A DNA stretch of 54,797 nt from Haloplasmataceae bacterium (GCA_029240795.1 JARDZP010000024.1:1-54797), one strand, 5' to 3'. Numbered from the stretch's first letter, positions 7,661 to 17,339 are shown. The notes: generated from the letters alone by a model not told the origin. Made by a program: numbers and translations.

Positions 7661-8790
7661 TTATCCTCCATTATTTAAGTTTTTTTCATTTTCTAATAAT
7701 TTTATAATTTTTCTGTTTTCTTCAATACTTTCTTTAAGCATATTATTACTTTCCAATAATTGGCTATACTCTGTTCTAATTCTTTTTTCAAGAATTAAAT
7801 TATTAGTTTTTATACTATAGGGAATAAATTCTTGCTTATATAATTTTATTTTACTTGAATTATCAAAATCATTAATTTTTGCATCAAAATATTTTATAAA
7901 AAACATGGATTTTGGGGAATGTGTTTTGATCTCTTTAAACCTAGATAAATTAAGTTCAGCTTCATCAATTTTATTTATTTGAATTAATAAATCAATTAAT
8001 TCAATTAATATATCAACAATTAATTTTTCATCATTGCTGAATTTATTAATTAATAGATAAAATGTTTCGATACTTTTCTCATAAAGTTTATACTCTTTAT
8101 ACATTTAAATAATTCACTGGCTTTTGTCGCATAATCTATGCATTTTAAGTCATTATTGTTTTTACCAAGAACCCAAGCGTACTTATAAAATATTAATGGT
8201 TTTTCTATATTCATTGTTGACTGTAGTTTTATAGCCAAAAATAAATATTTCTCAGCCTTTTCCATTTCTAATTTATTTATACAAAAATTCCCAATCATTT
8301 CTAAATATAACAATAGTTCTTCATTATCAAAATACCTTTGCTGTTCATGTAACAACTTAATTAATCTTTCTGCTTCATCATTATTCCCCTTAATGATGCA
8401 ATAAACTAAGTCATATAACTCATGTTTTTGTTCAGTTTTTTTAATTTCATCGTACGTTTCTTCAATTAACTTTTCATTTTTAAATTCAATTGCTGATAAA
8501 AATCTATCAATCATTTCTTGATTTTTTATCGTAATTGTATAATCTGTCGGTATTGGTTTATTTAGTTTTTTGAATATTTTTTCAATATAATCATTCCCAG
8601 GAATCGTTTCACTATTTTCAATTCGACTATAATATGATACCGAACATATCCCCTTACATACATAGTCTTGATTTAACCCTTGTGAAACTCTTTCTCTTTT
8701 AATATAAGCGCCTATTGGTTCTTGAACTTCTTCGTTGTTTTTACTACTAATTCGATATCTAACAACCTTCTCTGATATATTTACATTCAC
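7661..8790 (-). pseudogene. PlcR/NprR-like (RNPP) HTH-TPR regulator, frameshifted
   Basis: Two overlapping frames make one regulator. The first, from GTG 8790, has an XRE-type helix-turn-helix at about residues 25-80 with KRERVSQGLNQDYVC, CSVSYYSRIEN and FKKLNKPIP, the pattern of the NprR/PlcR/Rgg group, followed by TPR-like helices. Near 8100 the frame is lost: ASELFK is followed by a non-homologous tail, while the second frame resumes with MYKEYKLYEKSIETFYLLI and carries the remaining TPR helices to 7661. One extra base in the TTTAAA run would restore a single protein of about 370 residues, a normal RNPP length. No slippery heptamer is in the right frame, so a real mutation or a sequencing error is more likely than programmed shifting. 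Confidence 0.75.
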
Positions 8791-8956
8791 TTTATCACCC
8801 TAATAACATTTTATCAAAATTTGTATATAAATTAATATTGTTTTTGTTTGCGCAAAATTCAATGTAAATAATTATTGTATTTAGTTTAATTTTTAAATCA
8901 TTATAGATGTTTAAAGGGTACCTTTTGTCGAATTATGTCTACAATTTTAAACAAAA

Positions 8957-8980
8957 AAAGGCTTAATTTAATAAGCCTTT
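8957..8980 (-). terminator. Terminator of pheST
   Basis: AAAGGCTTA / TAAGCCTTT stem, six-base loop, T-run on the minus strand, 14 bases after the pheT stop. Confidence 0.85.
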
Positions 8981-8993
8981 AAATTTGAATAAT

Positions 8994-11402
8994 TTATTTG
9001 CGCAAATAGGCATTGAATTTTTCGGTTAAATGGTAAACAATTTTATCAAAAACTTTATTGACTTCATCATCAGTTAACGTTTTTTCCGTATTTTCAAACA
9101 CTAAAGATAGCGCTATTGATTTTTTATTAGCCTCTACGTGTTCACCTTGATAAACATCAAATACTTCAACAGATTTTAAAATGTTTTTACTTCTTTGTTT
9201 AATTGCTTCACATAACTCTTCAGCACTAACTACTTTATCAACTACTACAGCGATATCACGTGTCATAGTTGGATATTTATTTAATAATTTGAATTTAAGA
9301 TCAATTGTTTTAATATTTAATACTTTACTTAAATTAACTTCTAATACATAAGTTTCAAAAGTGTCATATTCCTTTTGAGTATTTGGATGTACTTGACCAA
9401 TAATTCCAACTATTGTATCGTTAATTAATATATTTGCAGTACGTTTAGGATGAAAATCTGAACCACAATCACTAGTTTGAACTAACTTATATTGATCTAA
9501 TAAATTTAATTTAGTTAATACTGCTTCTAAAATACCTTTTAAATAGTAGAAATCAACACTTTCTTTTTTACCTTGCCACTTTGTTTCATGGATTAAACCA
9601 GTAACCGCACAAGTAAGCAGTGAATTTTCCTTTGGTTCATTATTTTCAAAATAATATTGTCTACCCATTTCAAAGATTGCGATATCATTATTATTACGTG
9701 CATTATTATAATTAATGACTTCCATTAAACTATGTAATAAACTAACTCTTAATACTTTTCTTTCTTCACTCATTGGCATCGATAAGTTAATTTCATCGTA
9801 ATGAACTTCATTATTATATTTAAAACGATTTACATTTTTTTCACTATTTAAAGAATAAGTAACCACTTCATTTAAACCACTAGCATTTAATACCCGTTTA
9901 ATTTGGCGGATTTTTGCTTGATTATCAGTTAATTTACCTATTGATTCTGTAAGTGGTAATGTTTTATTTAAATTATCATAACCATAAATTCGAATGACTT
10001 CTTCAATTAAATCTTCTTCAATTGAAATATCTTGTCGACGAGTTGGTACATTAACTGTAAATACACCTTTATTCAATCGATGATCAAAATTTAAACGAGT
10101 AAAAATTGAACTTACTTCATTTTCATTTAAATGAATACCTAATACACTATTAATCTTATTCAAAGTAATACTAACAGATAAACTTTCTAAATTAGCTTGA
10201 TTATTTTTAAACGCTACTAAATCATCCACTTTACCCATCGCAATAGCTTCTAGTAATTGACTAGCACGATTTAAAGCATATAGTGTGCGATTTGGATCAA
10301 CTTTTTTCTCATATCTTAAACTTGATTCACTTCTAAGTCCTAATCTTGTATAGGTTCTTCTTACTGATAATGGATTAAATACAGCACTTTCTAATAATAC
10401 ATCTGTTGTATTATTATCTATTTCTGTGTTTTGACCTCCCATTACTCCGGCTATTGCGATTGGTTTCTTACCATCAGTAATAACAACATCACTCGTTAAT
10501 AATTCTCTTTCATTATGATCAAGTGTTACTATTTTTTCAAATTCGTAAGCATTACGTACTACAATTTGATTACTATTTAATTTTTTATAATCAAAAGCAT
10601 GTAAAGGTTGTCCTAATTCTAACATAACAAAGTTCGTCACATCGACAACATTACTTATGGGTCTAATCCCACTAGCGATTAAAGCTGTTTGTAACCATTG
10701 AGGAGAGGGTTCTACTTTGACATTTTTGATTTTCTTCGCGTAGTACAATGTACAACCAACTGTATTTATTGATACATTAAAATCATGGTCAATTTTATAA
10801 TTTGCATTTTCTCCATAGGGTTTATTCACAACACGTTTTAAAATAGCGGCAACTTCATAAGCTACACCAAGCATTGATAAAGCATCCGCTCTATTTGGTG
10901 TTAATTTTAATTCTAATATTGTATCATCTATACCAAGATATTTAAGAGCATCCTCACCAACAGGCGCAGATTCATCCAAAACATAAATTCCCGATTGATA
11001 TTCAAGTGGTACAAATTTGTTTTCAATTCCTAATTCTTTTAGAGAACAGATCATACCATTAGATTCAACACCACGTAATTTAGCGGCTTTTATTTTAACT
11101 CCACCTGGTAATGTTGCGCCAACCTTAGAAACAATAACCTTTTGTCCAACTGCCACATTAGCAGCACCACAAACGATTTGTGCTACTTCATTACCTAAAT
11201 CAACTTTACATACATTTAACTTATCAGCTTCAGGATGTTTCATTTTTTCTAATACGTGACCTATCACACAATTTGTAGCAACAGATAATTTATACATTGT
11301 TTCTACTTCAATTCCTGCCTTAGTGATTAAGTCAGCTAAATTTGCAGGTGTTATATCATTTATATCTACATAAGTTTGTAACCAATTTAAAGATACTAAC
11401 AT
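8994..11402 (-). CDS. pheT: Phenylalanine-tRNA ligase beta subunit
   Basis: 802 residues, the full bacterial length. PheT pairs with PheS as an alpha2-beta2 enzyme that charges tRNA-Phe. In order: tRNA-binding EMAP-like domain near the N-terminus (VIGHVLEKMKHPEADKLNVC), B3/B4 editing domain, B5 domain, the catalytic-like core and a C-terminal anticodon-binding FDX-ACB domain (about 710-802, with LNKYPTMTRDIAVVV). It follows pheS by 14 bases and has a GGAGG ribosome site. Confidence 0.98.
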   Translation of the reverse strand: MLVSLNWLQTYVDINDITPANLADLITKAGIEVETMYKLSVATNCVIGHVLEKMKHPEADKLNVCKVDLGNEVAQIVCGAANVAVGQKVIVSKVGATLPGGVKIKAAKLRGVESNGMICSLKELGIENKFVPLEYQSGIYVLDESAPVGEDALKYLGIDDTILELKLTPNRADALSMLGVAYEVAAILKRVVNKPYGENANYKIDHDFNVSINTVGCTLYYAKKIKNVKVEPSPQWLQTALIASGIRPISNVVDVTNFVMLELGQPLHAFDYKKLNSNQIVVRNAYEFEKIVTLDHNERELLTSDVVITDGKKPIAIAGVMGGQNTEIDNNTTDVLLESAVFNPLSVRRTYTRLGLRSESSLRYEKKVDPNRTLYALNRASQLLEAIAMGKVDDLVAFKNNQANLESLSVSITLNKINSVLGIHLNENEVSSIFTRLNFDHRLNKGVFTVNVPTRRQDISIEEDLIEEVIRIYGYDNLNKTLPLTESIGKLTDNQAKIRQIKRVLNASGLNEVVTYSLNSEKNVNRFKYNNEVHYDEINLSMPMSEERKVLRVSLLHSLMEVINYNNARNNNDIAIFEMGRQYYFENNEPKENSLLTCAVTGLIHETKWQGKKESVDFYYLKGILEAVLTKLNLLDQYKLVQTSDCGSDFHPKRTANILINDTIVGIIGQVHPNTQKEYDTFETYVLEVNLSKVLNIKTIDLKFKLLNKYPTMTRDIAVVVDKVVSAEELCEAIKQRSKNILKSVEVFDVYQGEHVEANKKSIALSLVFENTEKTLTDDEVNKVFDKIVYHLTEKFNAYLRK

Positions 11403-11416
11403 TTTATTCCTCCATT

Positions 11417-12448
11417 CTACTTACTAAATTGTTTATTGAAACGCATGTCATTTGTGTAAAATTGACGGATATCATCAATTCCATATTTTAAGATCGCAAT
11501 TCTCTCTGCGCCAATACCAAATGCGAAGCCTTGATATTTATTATGATCAAAACCTGCCATTTTTAAAACATTAGGATGAACCATACCTGCTCCTAATATT
11601 TCAATATAACCGCTATCTTTACACATAGGACAACCTTCACCTTTACATTTAGCACATGTAACGTCAACTTCAACACTTGGCTCTGTGAATGGGAAAAACG
11701 ATGGTCTAAATCTAATTTCACGATTTTCACCAAAAAGTTTTTTTGCGAAAACATCAAGTGTTCCTTTTAAATCAGACATCGTAATGTTTTCACCGATTAC
11801 TAGTCCTTCAATTTGCATAAATTGATGAGAATGTGTCGCATCATCATCATCACGACGATATACTTTTCCAGGACAGATAATTTTAACTGGACCTTTGCCC
11901 TCATGTTTTAACATGGTCCGGGCTTGTACAGGTGATGTATGTGTACGTAACAATAATTCTTCGGTAATATAGAATGAATCTTGCATGTCACGAGCTGGAT
12001 GACCTTTTGGTAAATTTAACATTTCAAAGTTATAATGATCGTATTCTACTTCAGGTCCTTCAGCAATATCATATCCCATACCAATAAATAAATCTTCTAT
12101 TTCCTCAACTACTTGATTTAATAGGTGTGTATGACCATGATTTTGTCCTCTTGCTGGTAATGACACATCGATAAATTCACTTTGTAATTTTTTTTCTACT
12201 TCTAGAGCCTCTAAACTTCCTTGTTTAGCATCGATTGCGACACTGATCGCATCTTTAACCTCATTAGATACTAAACCTAACGCTTTACGTTCTTCAATAT
12301 CTAAATCTTTCATGGACTTCATTGCTTCTTGAATTGGTCCTTTTTTTCCTAAGTACTTAACACGTAATTCTATTAATTCTTTTATGTCGTTACATGTTTC
12401 TACTTCATTTATTGCATTTTGTTTAATTAATTTTAATTGTTCTAACAT
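11417..12448 (-). CDS. pheS: Phenylalanine-tRNA ligase alpha subunit
   Basis: 343 residues. Catalytic subunit of the heterotetrameric ligase. It has an N-terminal coiled coil (about 1-85), then class II motifs: [23 protein letters not shown] (motif 2 region), the [15 protein letters not shown] strand, and [17 protein letters not shown] (motif 3). The [16 protein letters not shown] segment carries four cysteines that could bind zinc, a feature of some PheS proteins. Expression is controlled by the Phe-specific T-box leader just upstream. Confidence 0.98.
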   Translation of the reverse strand: MLEQLKLIKQNAINEVETCNDIKELIELRVKYLGKKGPIQEAMKSMKDLDIEERKALGLVSNEVKDAISVAIDAKQGSLEALEVEKKLQSEFIDVSLPARGQNHGHTHLLNQVVEEIEDLFIGMGYDIAEGPEVEYDHYNFEMLNLPKGHPARDMQDSFYITEELLLRTHTSPVQARTMLKHEGKGPVKIICPGKVYRRDDDDATHSHQFMQIEGLVIGENITMSDLKGTLDVFAKKLFGENREIRFRPSFFPFTEPSVEVDVTCAKCKGEGCPMCKDSGYIEILGAGMVHPNVLKMAGFDHNKYQGFAFGIGAERIAILKYGIDDIRQFYTNDMRFNKQFSK

Positions 12449-12483
12449 ATAATCACCTTTCTTAATTATTATTATTATAAATA

Positions 12484-12711
12484 AAAAAACGCCCTTATTA
12501 AAAATAAGGACGTTAATCGACGTGGTACCACCTTAATTGTGAATCATATATTCACCGCTCAAGTATTTTAACGGATTTCTCCGGGTGCTTTTAACACCAC
12601 TCTGAAGGTGAATTCAATAGGCTTAATTATAAGTACATTCCCAATCTCGATGTACTCTCCCTTGATAATTAGTTTCTAATTACTACTTCTTCATCAACGT
12701 ATTATATATCA
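12484..12711 (-). promoter_or_regulatory. T-box riboswitch, Phe (UUC) specifier, upstream of pheST
   Basis: The conserved T-box AAGGTGGTACCACGTC is at 12518-12534 on the minus strand, followed by a terminator stem (AACG-CCTTATT / AATAAGG-CGTT, 12487-12514) and a T-run. Upstream, stem I has the GGGAGAG and TTGGGAA elements. The specifier reads UUC at 12606-12604 in the context CUUCAGAGUGG. Uncharged tRNA-Phe would stabilise the antiterminator and switch on pheST. Confidence 0.93.
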
Positions 12712-12718
12712 TTTTCCT

Positions 12719-12747
12719 ATTATACAACTAATTTATATAAAAATCAA
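12719..12747 (-). promoter_or_regulatory. Sigma-A promoter of the pheST T-box unit
   Basis: -35 TTGATT (12742-12747), 17-bp spacer, -10 TATAAT (12719-12724). Transcription would begin near 12711. Confidence 0.8.
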
Positions 12748-12753
12748 CATATA

Positions 12754-12987
12754 TTAGCAGCATGGTTTTCCCAAATGTATATCTTGGCAAGTATTTGTTT
12801 GTGAGCATGTATATTGAGGAACATAATTATGTCTATAAATCGTATGATTTACAACTTGAGTATGGCATGGAACTACATGGCACAAATCTTTACAAAAGTA
12901 TCTATGAATCACTTTACATTGTGGAATAATAGGTAATGGGCAGCCACATTGCATTCCACCAATCATTGGTCTATTAAAATTGTACAC
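12754..12987 (-). CDS. CotD-like spore coat protein
   Basis: 77 residues, very rich in Cys and His: CGCPLPIIPQCKVIHRYFCK, then CHVVPCHTQVVNHTIYRHNY and a C-terminal CC pair. This pattern of CHVVPCHTQVV repeats is typical of CotD-family inner spore coat proteins of Bacilli. The start is GTG at 12987 after GGGAGGTGA. On the minus strand two overlapping CATAnnnTA elements lie about 39 bases upstream (one at 13026-13034), resembling the -10 box of sigma-K/sigma-E mother-cell promoters, though no clear -35 was found. Confidence 0.8.
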   Translation of the reverse strand: MYNFNRPMIGGMQCGCPLPIIPQCKVIHRYFCKDLCHVVPCHTQVVNHTIYRHNYVPQYTCSQTNTCQDIHLGKPCC

Positions 12988-13077
12988 AACACGTCACCTC
13001 CCTCAACTCTGAGTTCATAATATCATATGATATGAAACATTATACCCTTATAACAAATGCCCTATTTAAATAATAAA

Positions 13078-13755
13078 TTATAAATTAAATAATCTACGTC
13101 TAAGTTCTTTGTGATTTTTGACTACAGTTTCTAATAACTTGTAAAAGTTATTACTATGATCATGATGGACAAAATGACATAGTTCATGATTAATCACGTA
13201 GTTAACACAATCTAAATCATGTTTGATTAAATTTAGATTTAAACAAATTTTATTTCGACTATAATAACATGTTCCATAACGATTTTTCATTTTTCGTATG
13301 ACCAGTTCAGGATAAATCAAATTAAAGTTTTTTTCAAAATAGCCAAAAGCTTTGTTTAACTCAATCGAAAATATTTTAATAGCCATATTACGATAAAACT
13401 CTTCAATTGCCAATTCATTCTTTTTATTTGTATATAATATTATCGTGTCATTATTTATTTTATATGCGAAATCATTGGCATTAATTATTGTAACATAATA
13501 AATATTATCTAAATAAATGATTTGACCAATAGGTAATTCATTCTTAGTTTTATTTTCAATTTGTTTTAAGATTTTATTTTGATGTTTATTAACTAATTCA
13601 AATATATAATCAAAACTAGTCTTTAAATGAGTATTAACAATAATTTGTTTGTGATCATCTATTCTAATGTATGTATTTTTTATTTTTTTGCGATTAATTA
13701 TCATATTTATTTCTTTATCATTAATTTTTATAATTAATTTCTCACATTTTTTCAT
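13078..13755 (-). CDS. YgjP-like (DUF45) zinc metallopeptidase
   Basis: 225 residues. The C-terminal half has the zinc site INHELCHFVHHDHSNNFY: HELCH provides two His ligands and the active-site Glu, and a third His ligand follows in HHDHS. This is the standard pattern of YgjP/WLM-type peptidases. The upstream KNRYGTCYYSRNKICLNLNL matches the family's W/RWGSC-like strand, slightly diverged (RYGTC). The N-terminal domain is beta-rich. The ATG at 13755 has AGAGG ahead; a longer start lacks a ribosome site. Substrate not known. Confidence 0.85.
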   Translation of the reverse strand: MKKCEKLIIKINDKEINMIINRKKIKNTYIRIDDHKQIIVNTHLKTSFDYIFELVNKHQNKILKQIENKTKNELPIGQIIYLDNIYYVTIINANDFAYKINNDTIILYTNKKNELAIEEFYRNMAIKIFSIELNKAFGYFEKNFNLIYPELVIRKMKNRYGTCYYSRNKICLNLNLIKHDLDCVNYVINHELCHFVHHDHSNNFYKLLETVVKNHKELRRRLFNL

Positions 13756-13819
13756 CAATGTACCTCTACATGTATAATTAAACTGAATCATTAAAAAATA
13801 TAGTTAAGGAGGTTTTTAT

Positions 13820-14026
13820 ATGAATATTGATATACGTCGTGCCGTTTTACAAAATATGAACCAATCTTCTTTCGAAGATGTTCAATCAACAATCCAAGAC
13901 GCTATTAGTACTGCTGAAGAAAAAACTTTACCTGGTCTTGGTGTATTATTTGAAGTACTATATAATAGTAGTGATAATACTGGAAAACAAGAAATTGTAA
14001 ATAAACTTGTAAAAAGTTTACAATAA
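13820..14026 (+). CDS. sspI: Small acid-soluble spore protein SspI
   Basis: 68 residues. The signature EEKTLPGLGVLFEVLY and the N-terminal IRRAVLQNM match SspI of Bacillus, a minor forespore SASP. A strong AAGGAGG precedes the ATG. sspI, ysgA and pheST are neighbours in B. subtilis, so this block keeps that arrangement although sspI is now on the opposite strand. SspI genes are normally read by sigma-G; no clear sigma-G promoter was identified here. Confidence 0.93.
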   Translation: MNIDIRRAVLQNMNQSSFEDVQSTIQDAISTAEEKTLPGLGVLFEVLYNSSDNTGKQEIVNKLVKSLQ

Positions 14027-14030
14027 TTTT

Positions 14031-14055
14031 AAAACCAACACAAAGTGTTGGTTTT
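14031..14055. terminator. Bidirectional terminator between sspI and the GDPD gene
   Basis: AAAACCAACAC / GTGTTGGTTTT perfect 11-bp stem with a three-base loop and T-runs on both strands, between two convergent genes. Confidence 0.9.
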
Positions 14056-14059
14056 TTAT

Positions 14060-15094
14060 TTATTCACGATACATTTCATCAAGAACCGTTTTAAGTAAGT
14101 CAGGTCGATCAGTAATGATTCCATCGACACCAAATTCAACTAATTTACGCATTTCATTTTCATCATTAACTGTCCAGTAATGAATAGCCATATTATGACG
14201 ATGTGCATCAGTAACAATATTTTTCTTAACGAAATTAGTATAATAAACCCCGTTTTCAGTTGTAATGATCAAATCTCTTAGAAGAGCTGGTACTTTATCA
14301 GCTAACTTAACTTGTGAAGCTGATAAATCATCTTTAAAGGGAATTAAAAGTGCACCGTCAACAGGTCTATAAAAGAAATCAGCTCTAAGTGTACTAAATA
14401 AAACAAATTTTAACGTTTCATTCGTCGCAGTTGAAGTCATTATTGTATTATTTGATTTTTCTCTAATCAATGTTGTAATTGTATCATCAAAGGATGAAAC
14501 TATGACTTTGTCTTGCATTTTCTTATTTACAATTAAGTCTAATAATTTATTAACAGCTATTTCAAATGTTTCAGATCCACTATTTTCAATCGTATCTTTT
14601 AATTCTAAAATATACATTTTATCAGGGTAGCTCGTAAATAAATCCTCTAATTTAGCTGGAATCATTTTGTCTTTAACACTTTCGAGATTAGGAACAGGTT
14701 GTCCATCAAAATCTCTATAATTTAAAGCAAATTCGGAAGCCAAAAAGATATTTTTAATCGCATCATATTCTAAATCTCTTACTAAAACATCTTGACCAGC
14801 AGTATCTTTAAGACTCACATCATGATGACTAGTTAATATATCATCACGTGTTAAAGTTAAATCTATTTCAAAAACATCATATCCTGCTTCATCTATTTTT
14901 TCAAATGCGTATACTGTATTTTCTGGATATAATTCTTTAGCTCCACCATGTGGTATAATTAAAGGTCTTTCTCCTTCATCTATAATCCAAGGATTGGCAC
15001 CTGAATATCTTGGTGCAGTAGGAATGACTTCTAAAAAGGTTAAAAATACCACAACAATTAATAAAAATATAAATACTGATTTAAAAATTTTCAT
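14060..15094 (-). CDS. Glycerophosphodiester phosphodiesterase, membrane-anchored
   Basis: 344 residues. An N-terminal hydrophobic segment (about 4-22) without a clear cleavage site suggests a signal anchor with the enzyme outside. The GDPD motifs follow: IPHGGAKELYPENTVYAF (first catalytic His and PENT), EIDLTLTRDDILTSHHD (metal-binding Glu/Asp and the second His), then the TIM-barrel strands ILELKDT, VIVSSFD and the C-terminal HYWTVNDENEM and GVDGIITDRPD. Likely hydrolyses glycerophosphodiesters to glycerol-3-phosphate and an alcohol. The usual HRG is HGG, a variant common in Firmicutes relatives. Confidence 0.92.
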   Translation of the reverse strand: MKIFKSVFIFLLIVVVFLTFLEVIPTAPRYSGANPWIIDEGERPLIIPHGGAKELYPENTVYAFEKIDEAGYDVFEIDLTLTRDDILTSHHDVSLKDTAGQDVLVRDLEYDAIKNIFLASEFALNYRDFDGQPVPNLESVKDKMIPAKLEDLFTSYPDKMYILELKDTIENSGSETFEIAVNKLLDLIVNKKMQDKVIVSSFDDTITTLIREKSNNTIMTSTATNETLKFVLFSTLRADFFYRPVDGALLIPFKDDLSASQVKLADKVPALLRDLIITTENGVYYTNFVKKNIVTDAHRHNMAIHYWTVNDENEMRKLVEFGVDGIITDRPDLLKTVLDEMYRE

Positions 15095-15384
15095 ACTTCA
15101 CCTCTACCATAATACTTAATGTCATTATTATAACATAAAAATAACTTCATTTCATAGTAAAAAGTGATATTTATAAAAGTCAAAAATCAAAATCTCTAAT
15201 CATAATATAAATAAACCGTTTAAACAATTACGACTAATATTTTTTAAAACGGTAATTTTTATTTAAATACCTATTAGACTTGATGTCATTCCTAATGATG
15301 TTTTTATCTTACTTTTTGACTTATTAAAAAGAAAATAATCTTGATTAAATTATTAAATTGCCGATTTTTTTAAGTAAAAAATAA
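15095..15384. other. Intergenic stretch without recognised gene
   Basis: About 290 bases between the GDPD gene and the M42 peptidase terminator. AT-rich, no coding pattern on either strand. A weak inverted repeat (ACCGTTT 15215-15221 / AAACGGT 15247-15253, 25-base loop) is the only structure seen and is not convincing. Confidence 0.5.
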
Positions 15385-15421
15385 AAAAAGTTATTAAAGG
15401 ATTTAACTTTAATAACTTTTT
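15385..15421 (-). terminator. Terminator of the M42 peptidase gene
   Basis: AAAAAGTTATTAAAG / CTTTAATAACTTTTT perfect 15-bp stem, seven-base loop, T-run, 18 bases after the stop codon. Confidence 0.85.
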
Positions 15422-15438
15422 GTTTATATGAATTATAA

Positions 15439-16512
15439 TCAATCAAAAGTAATTTCATTAACTGTTTTCGTATCTAAACGTTTAATTACTTCAACTACTA
15501 ATTTGATCGCATTTTCAAAATCATCACGATGGATCATAGATGTATGAGAATGGATATAACGAGAAGCGATACAAATACCCATTGATGGTACTCCATGATG
15601 TACAACATGGATGGCTCCAGAGTCCATTCCTCCACCACTCATTGATTCTAATTGATAGGGAATATTTAATTCTTCAGCGACATTTAAAACAAATTCACGT
15701 AATCCTTTATGCCCAACCATTGATGAATCGTATAGAATGATTTGTGGTCCTTTTCCTAATTCACCGTCAGCTTCTGGTGTGTTAGGTGTATCTCCTGCAA
15801 TCCCTACATCAGTTGCGAAACAAATGTCTGGATTTACTTTATATCCAGATGTTTTAGCTCCACGTAAACCAACTTCTTCTTGAACAGTTCCTGTAGCGTA
15901 AACAACATTTGGATGAGCTTCATCTTTTAAAAGACGAAGTACTTCAATTGCGATTGCACATCCAATACGGTTATCCCACGCTTTTGCTAATAAATATTTT
16001 TCGTTTGCCATTGGACGGAATTCTATAAAAGGTGTAATCATATCACCAGGTTTAATACCCAATTTTTCAACTTCGTCTTTAGAAGCAACACCTAAATCAA
16101 TATACATATCTTTTATATCTACTGGAGTTTTTCTTGCTTCAGCTGTTAATACATGTGGTGGTTTAGAACCAATGACACCATGATATCTAACGCCTTTACC
16201 ATTAGTAATAGTAACTTGTTGAGCAAGCATGACTTGTGACCACCAACCACCTAATGGTTGAAATTTTATAAATCCTTTATCTGTAATTTTAGTAACCATA
16301 AAACCGACTTCATCTAAATGTCCAGTAACCATAATTTTTGGACCATTTGCATCGCCTGTTTTAACTCCTATAATTGAACCTAAATTATCATATTGAATTT
16401 CATCAGCATACTTTTCTAAATAACTTTTCATCACTAATCTTGGTTCTCTTTCGTTTCCAGGGACACCATTAGCTTCAGTTATTTCTTTTAACAGTTGTAA
16501 AGTACTATCCAT
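15439..16512 (-). CDS. M42 family metallo-aminopeptidase
   Basis: 357 residues. The two-metal site is complete: VTGHLDEVG (His and Asp), AWDNRIG (bridging Asp), [11 protein letters not shown] (catalytic Glu and metal Glu), FATDVG and [12 protein letters not shown] (last His). These enzymes form large dodecamers and trim N-terminal residues from peptides in the cytosol; many are called glutamyl aminopeptidase or cellulase M. The ATG at 16512 has AAGGAGG ahead; an upstream in-frame ATG would lie inside the promoter. Single-gene unit. Confidence 0.93.
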   Translation of the reverse strand: MDSTLQLLKEITEANGVPGNEREPRLVMKSYLEKYADEIQYDNLGSIIGVKTGDANGPKIMVTGHLDEVGFMVTKITDKGFIKFQPLGGWWSQVMLAQQVTITNGKGVRYHGVIGSKPPHVLTAEARKTPVDIKDMYIDLGVASKDEVEKLGIKPGDMITPFIEFRPMANEKYLLAKAWDNRIGCAIAIEVLRLLKDEAHPNVVYATGTVQEEVGLRGAKTSGYKVNPDICFATDVGIAGDTPNTPEADGELGKGPQIILYDSSMVGHKGLREFVLNVAEELNIPYQLESMSGGGMDSGAIHVVHHGVPSMGICIASRYIHSHTSMIHRDDFENAIKLVVEVIKRLDTKTVNEITFD

Positions 16513-16542
16513 AATTTTCCTCCTTAAAAAGATGTTACATCT

Positions 16543-16571
16543 ATTATACATATTTATTATTTAGATTACAA
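16543..16571 (-). promoter_or_regulatory. Sigma-A promoter of the M42 peptidase gene
   Basis: -35 TTGTAA (16566-16571), 17-bp spacer, -10 TATAAT (16543-16548). Confidence 0.75.
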
Positions 16572-16596
16572 ACAAAATAATACTTAAAAACAAAAA

Positions 16597-16618
16597 ATCG
16601 AGTGCTCACACACTCGAT
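16597..16618 (-). terminator. Terminator of the six-helix membrane protein gene
   Basis: ATCGAGTG / CACTCGAT stem with a CTCACA loop and a following T-rich stretch on the minus strand. Confidence 0.8.
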
Positions 16619-16624
16619 CATTTA

Positions 16625-17320
16625 CTAGTTTACATCAACTTTTGGTCTTTCTTCTTTTGGTTCTTCAATCTTTTTAGGATTAATTTTTCCCTCAATATGA
16701 GTTGGATCAACATTAATAGTTTTATCTTCCTTTTTAACTAGATAATCATTTACTTTTAATGCATTCATTTTTTGAATACGATAAGTATTATAACCTTTGA
16801 ATGTACGATATCCGAAATATCCAGATAAGAAGATTGATAAGATCATGACTACTATAACGATACTTTTTCCTTGTAAATTATTATTCCACAAGAATAAGAA
16901 ACCAAATGATAAGAATACAACATGTACTATAAACGAAACAATATCATGTAATTCATATCTCTTTGATGTGGTCCAGAAGTGTGACACTCCACGTAAGAAT
17001 AACACAATCCCACTTAATCTACTAAAACTATATAAATTATTGCTTGCACTTACGACGTTATCAGTTAGGAATAACATTAAAACTCCAGCAATTAAGCTAA
17101 CTAACATTTCAGTAAACATGACTAGTACATAGTCTTTATCATTTCTTGATTTGATGATTGGAACAATTCTAACAAATGTAAAGAATAAAATACCTAACCC
17201 TGTCAATTTAACTACTATATCTGATACTTCATCCATTCTAATCCACATCAAAATAAATGCTACAAATAAAATTAATGCTGCTAACCCTTCTAATGCCCAA
17301 TTATAATCTTTTAATTTCAT
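16625..17320 (-). CDS. Six-helix membrane protein, function unknown
   Basis: 231 residues. Six hydrophobic segments fill residues 8-175 (for example ALILFVAFILMW, LGILFFTFVRIVP, FIVHVVFLSFGFLFLW), followed by a charged cytoplasmic-looking tail rich in Lys, Glu and Pro (ending PKEERPKVDVN). The short loops and pairwise helices resemble HdeD/DUF308-type proteins, but no family signature is certain. It lies 19 bases behind the giant DUF445 gene and is probably co-transcribed with it. Confidence 0.6.
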   Translation of the reverse strand: MKLKDYNWALEGLAALILFVAFILMWIRMDEVSDIVVKLTGLGILFFTFVRIVPIIKSRNDKDYVLVMFTEMLVSLIAGVLMLFLTDNVVSASNNLYSFSRLSGIVLFLRGVSHFWTTSKRYELHDIVSFIVHVVFLSFGFLFLWNNNLQGKSIVIVVMILSIFLSGYFGYRTFKGYNTYRIQKMNALKVNDYLVKKEDKTINVDPTHIEGKINPKKIEEPKEERPKVDVN

Positions 17321-17339
17321 AATTTCACCTCCTATACGT

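Noticed and set aside
8050-8106. Programmed -1 frameshifting in the regulator
   Set aside because: The run TTA TTT AAA TGT does not give an X XXY YYZ heptamer in the reading frame, and no downstream stem was seen; a plain indel is simpler.
15215-15253. Inverted repeat ACCGTTT / AAACGGT
   Set aside because: Seven-base arms with a 25-base AT-rich loop; expected by chance at this composition and not next to a gene end.
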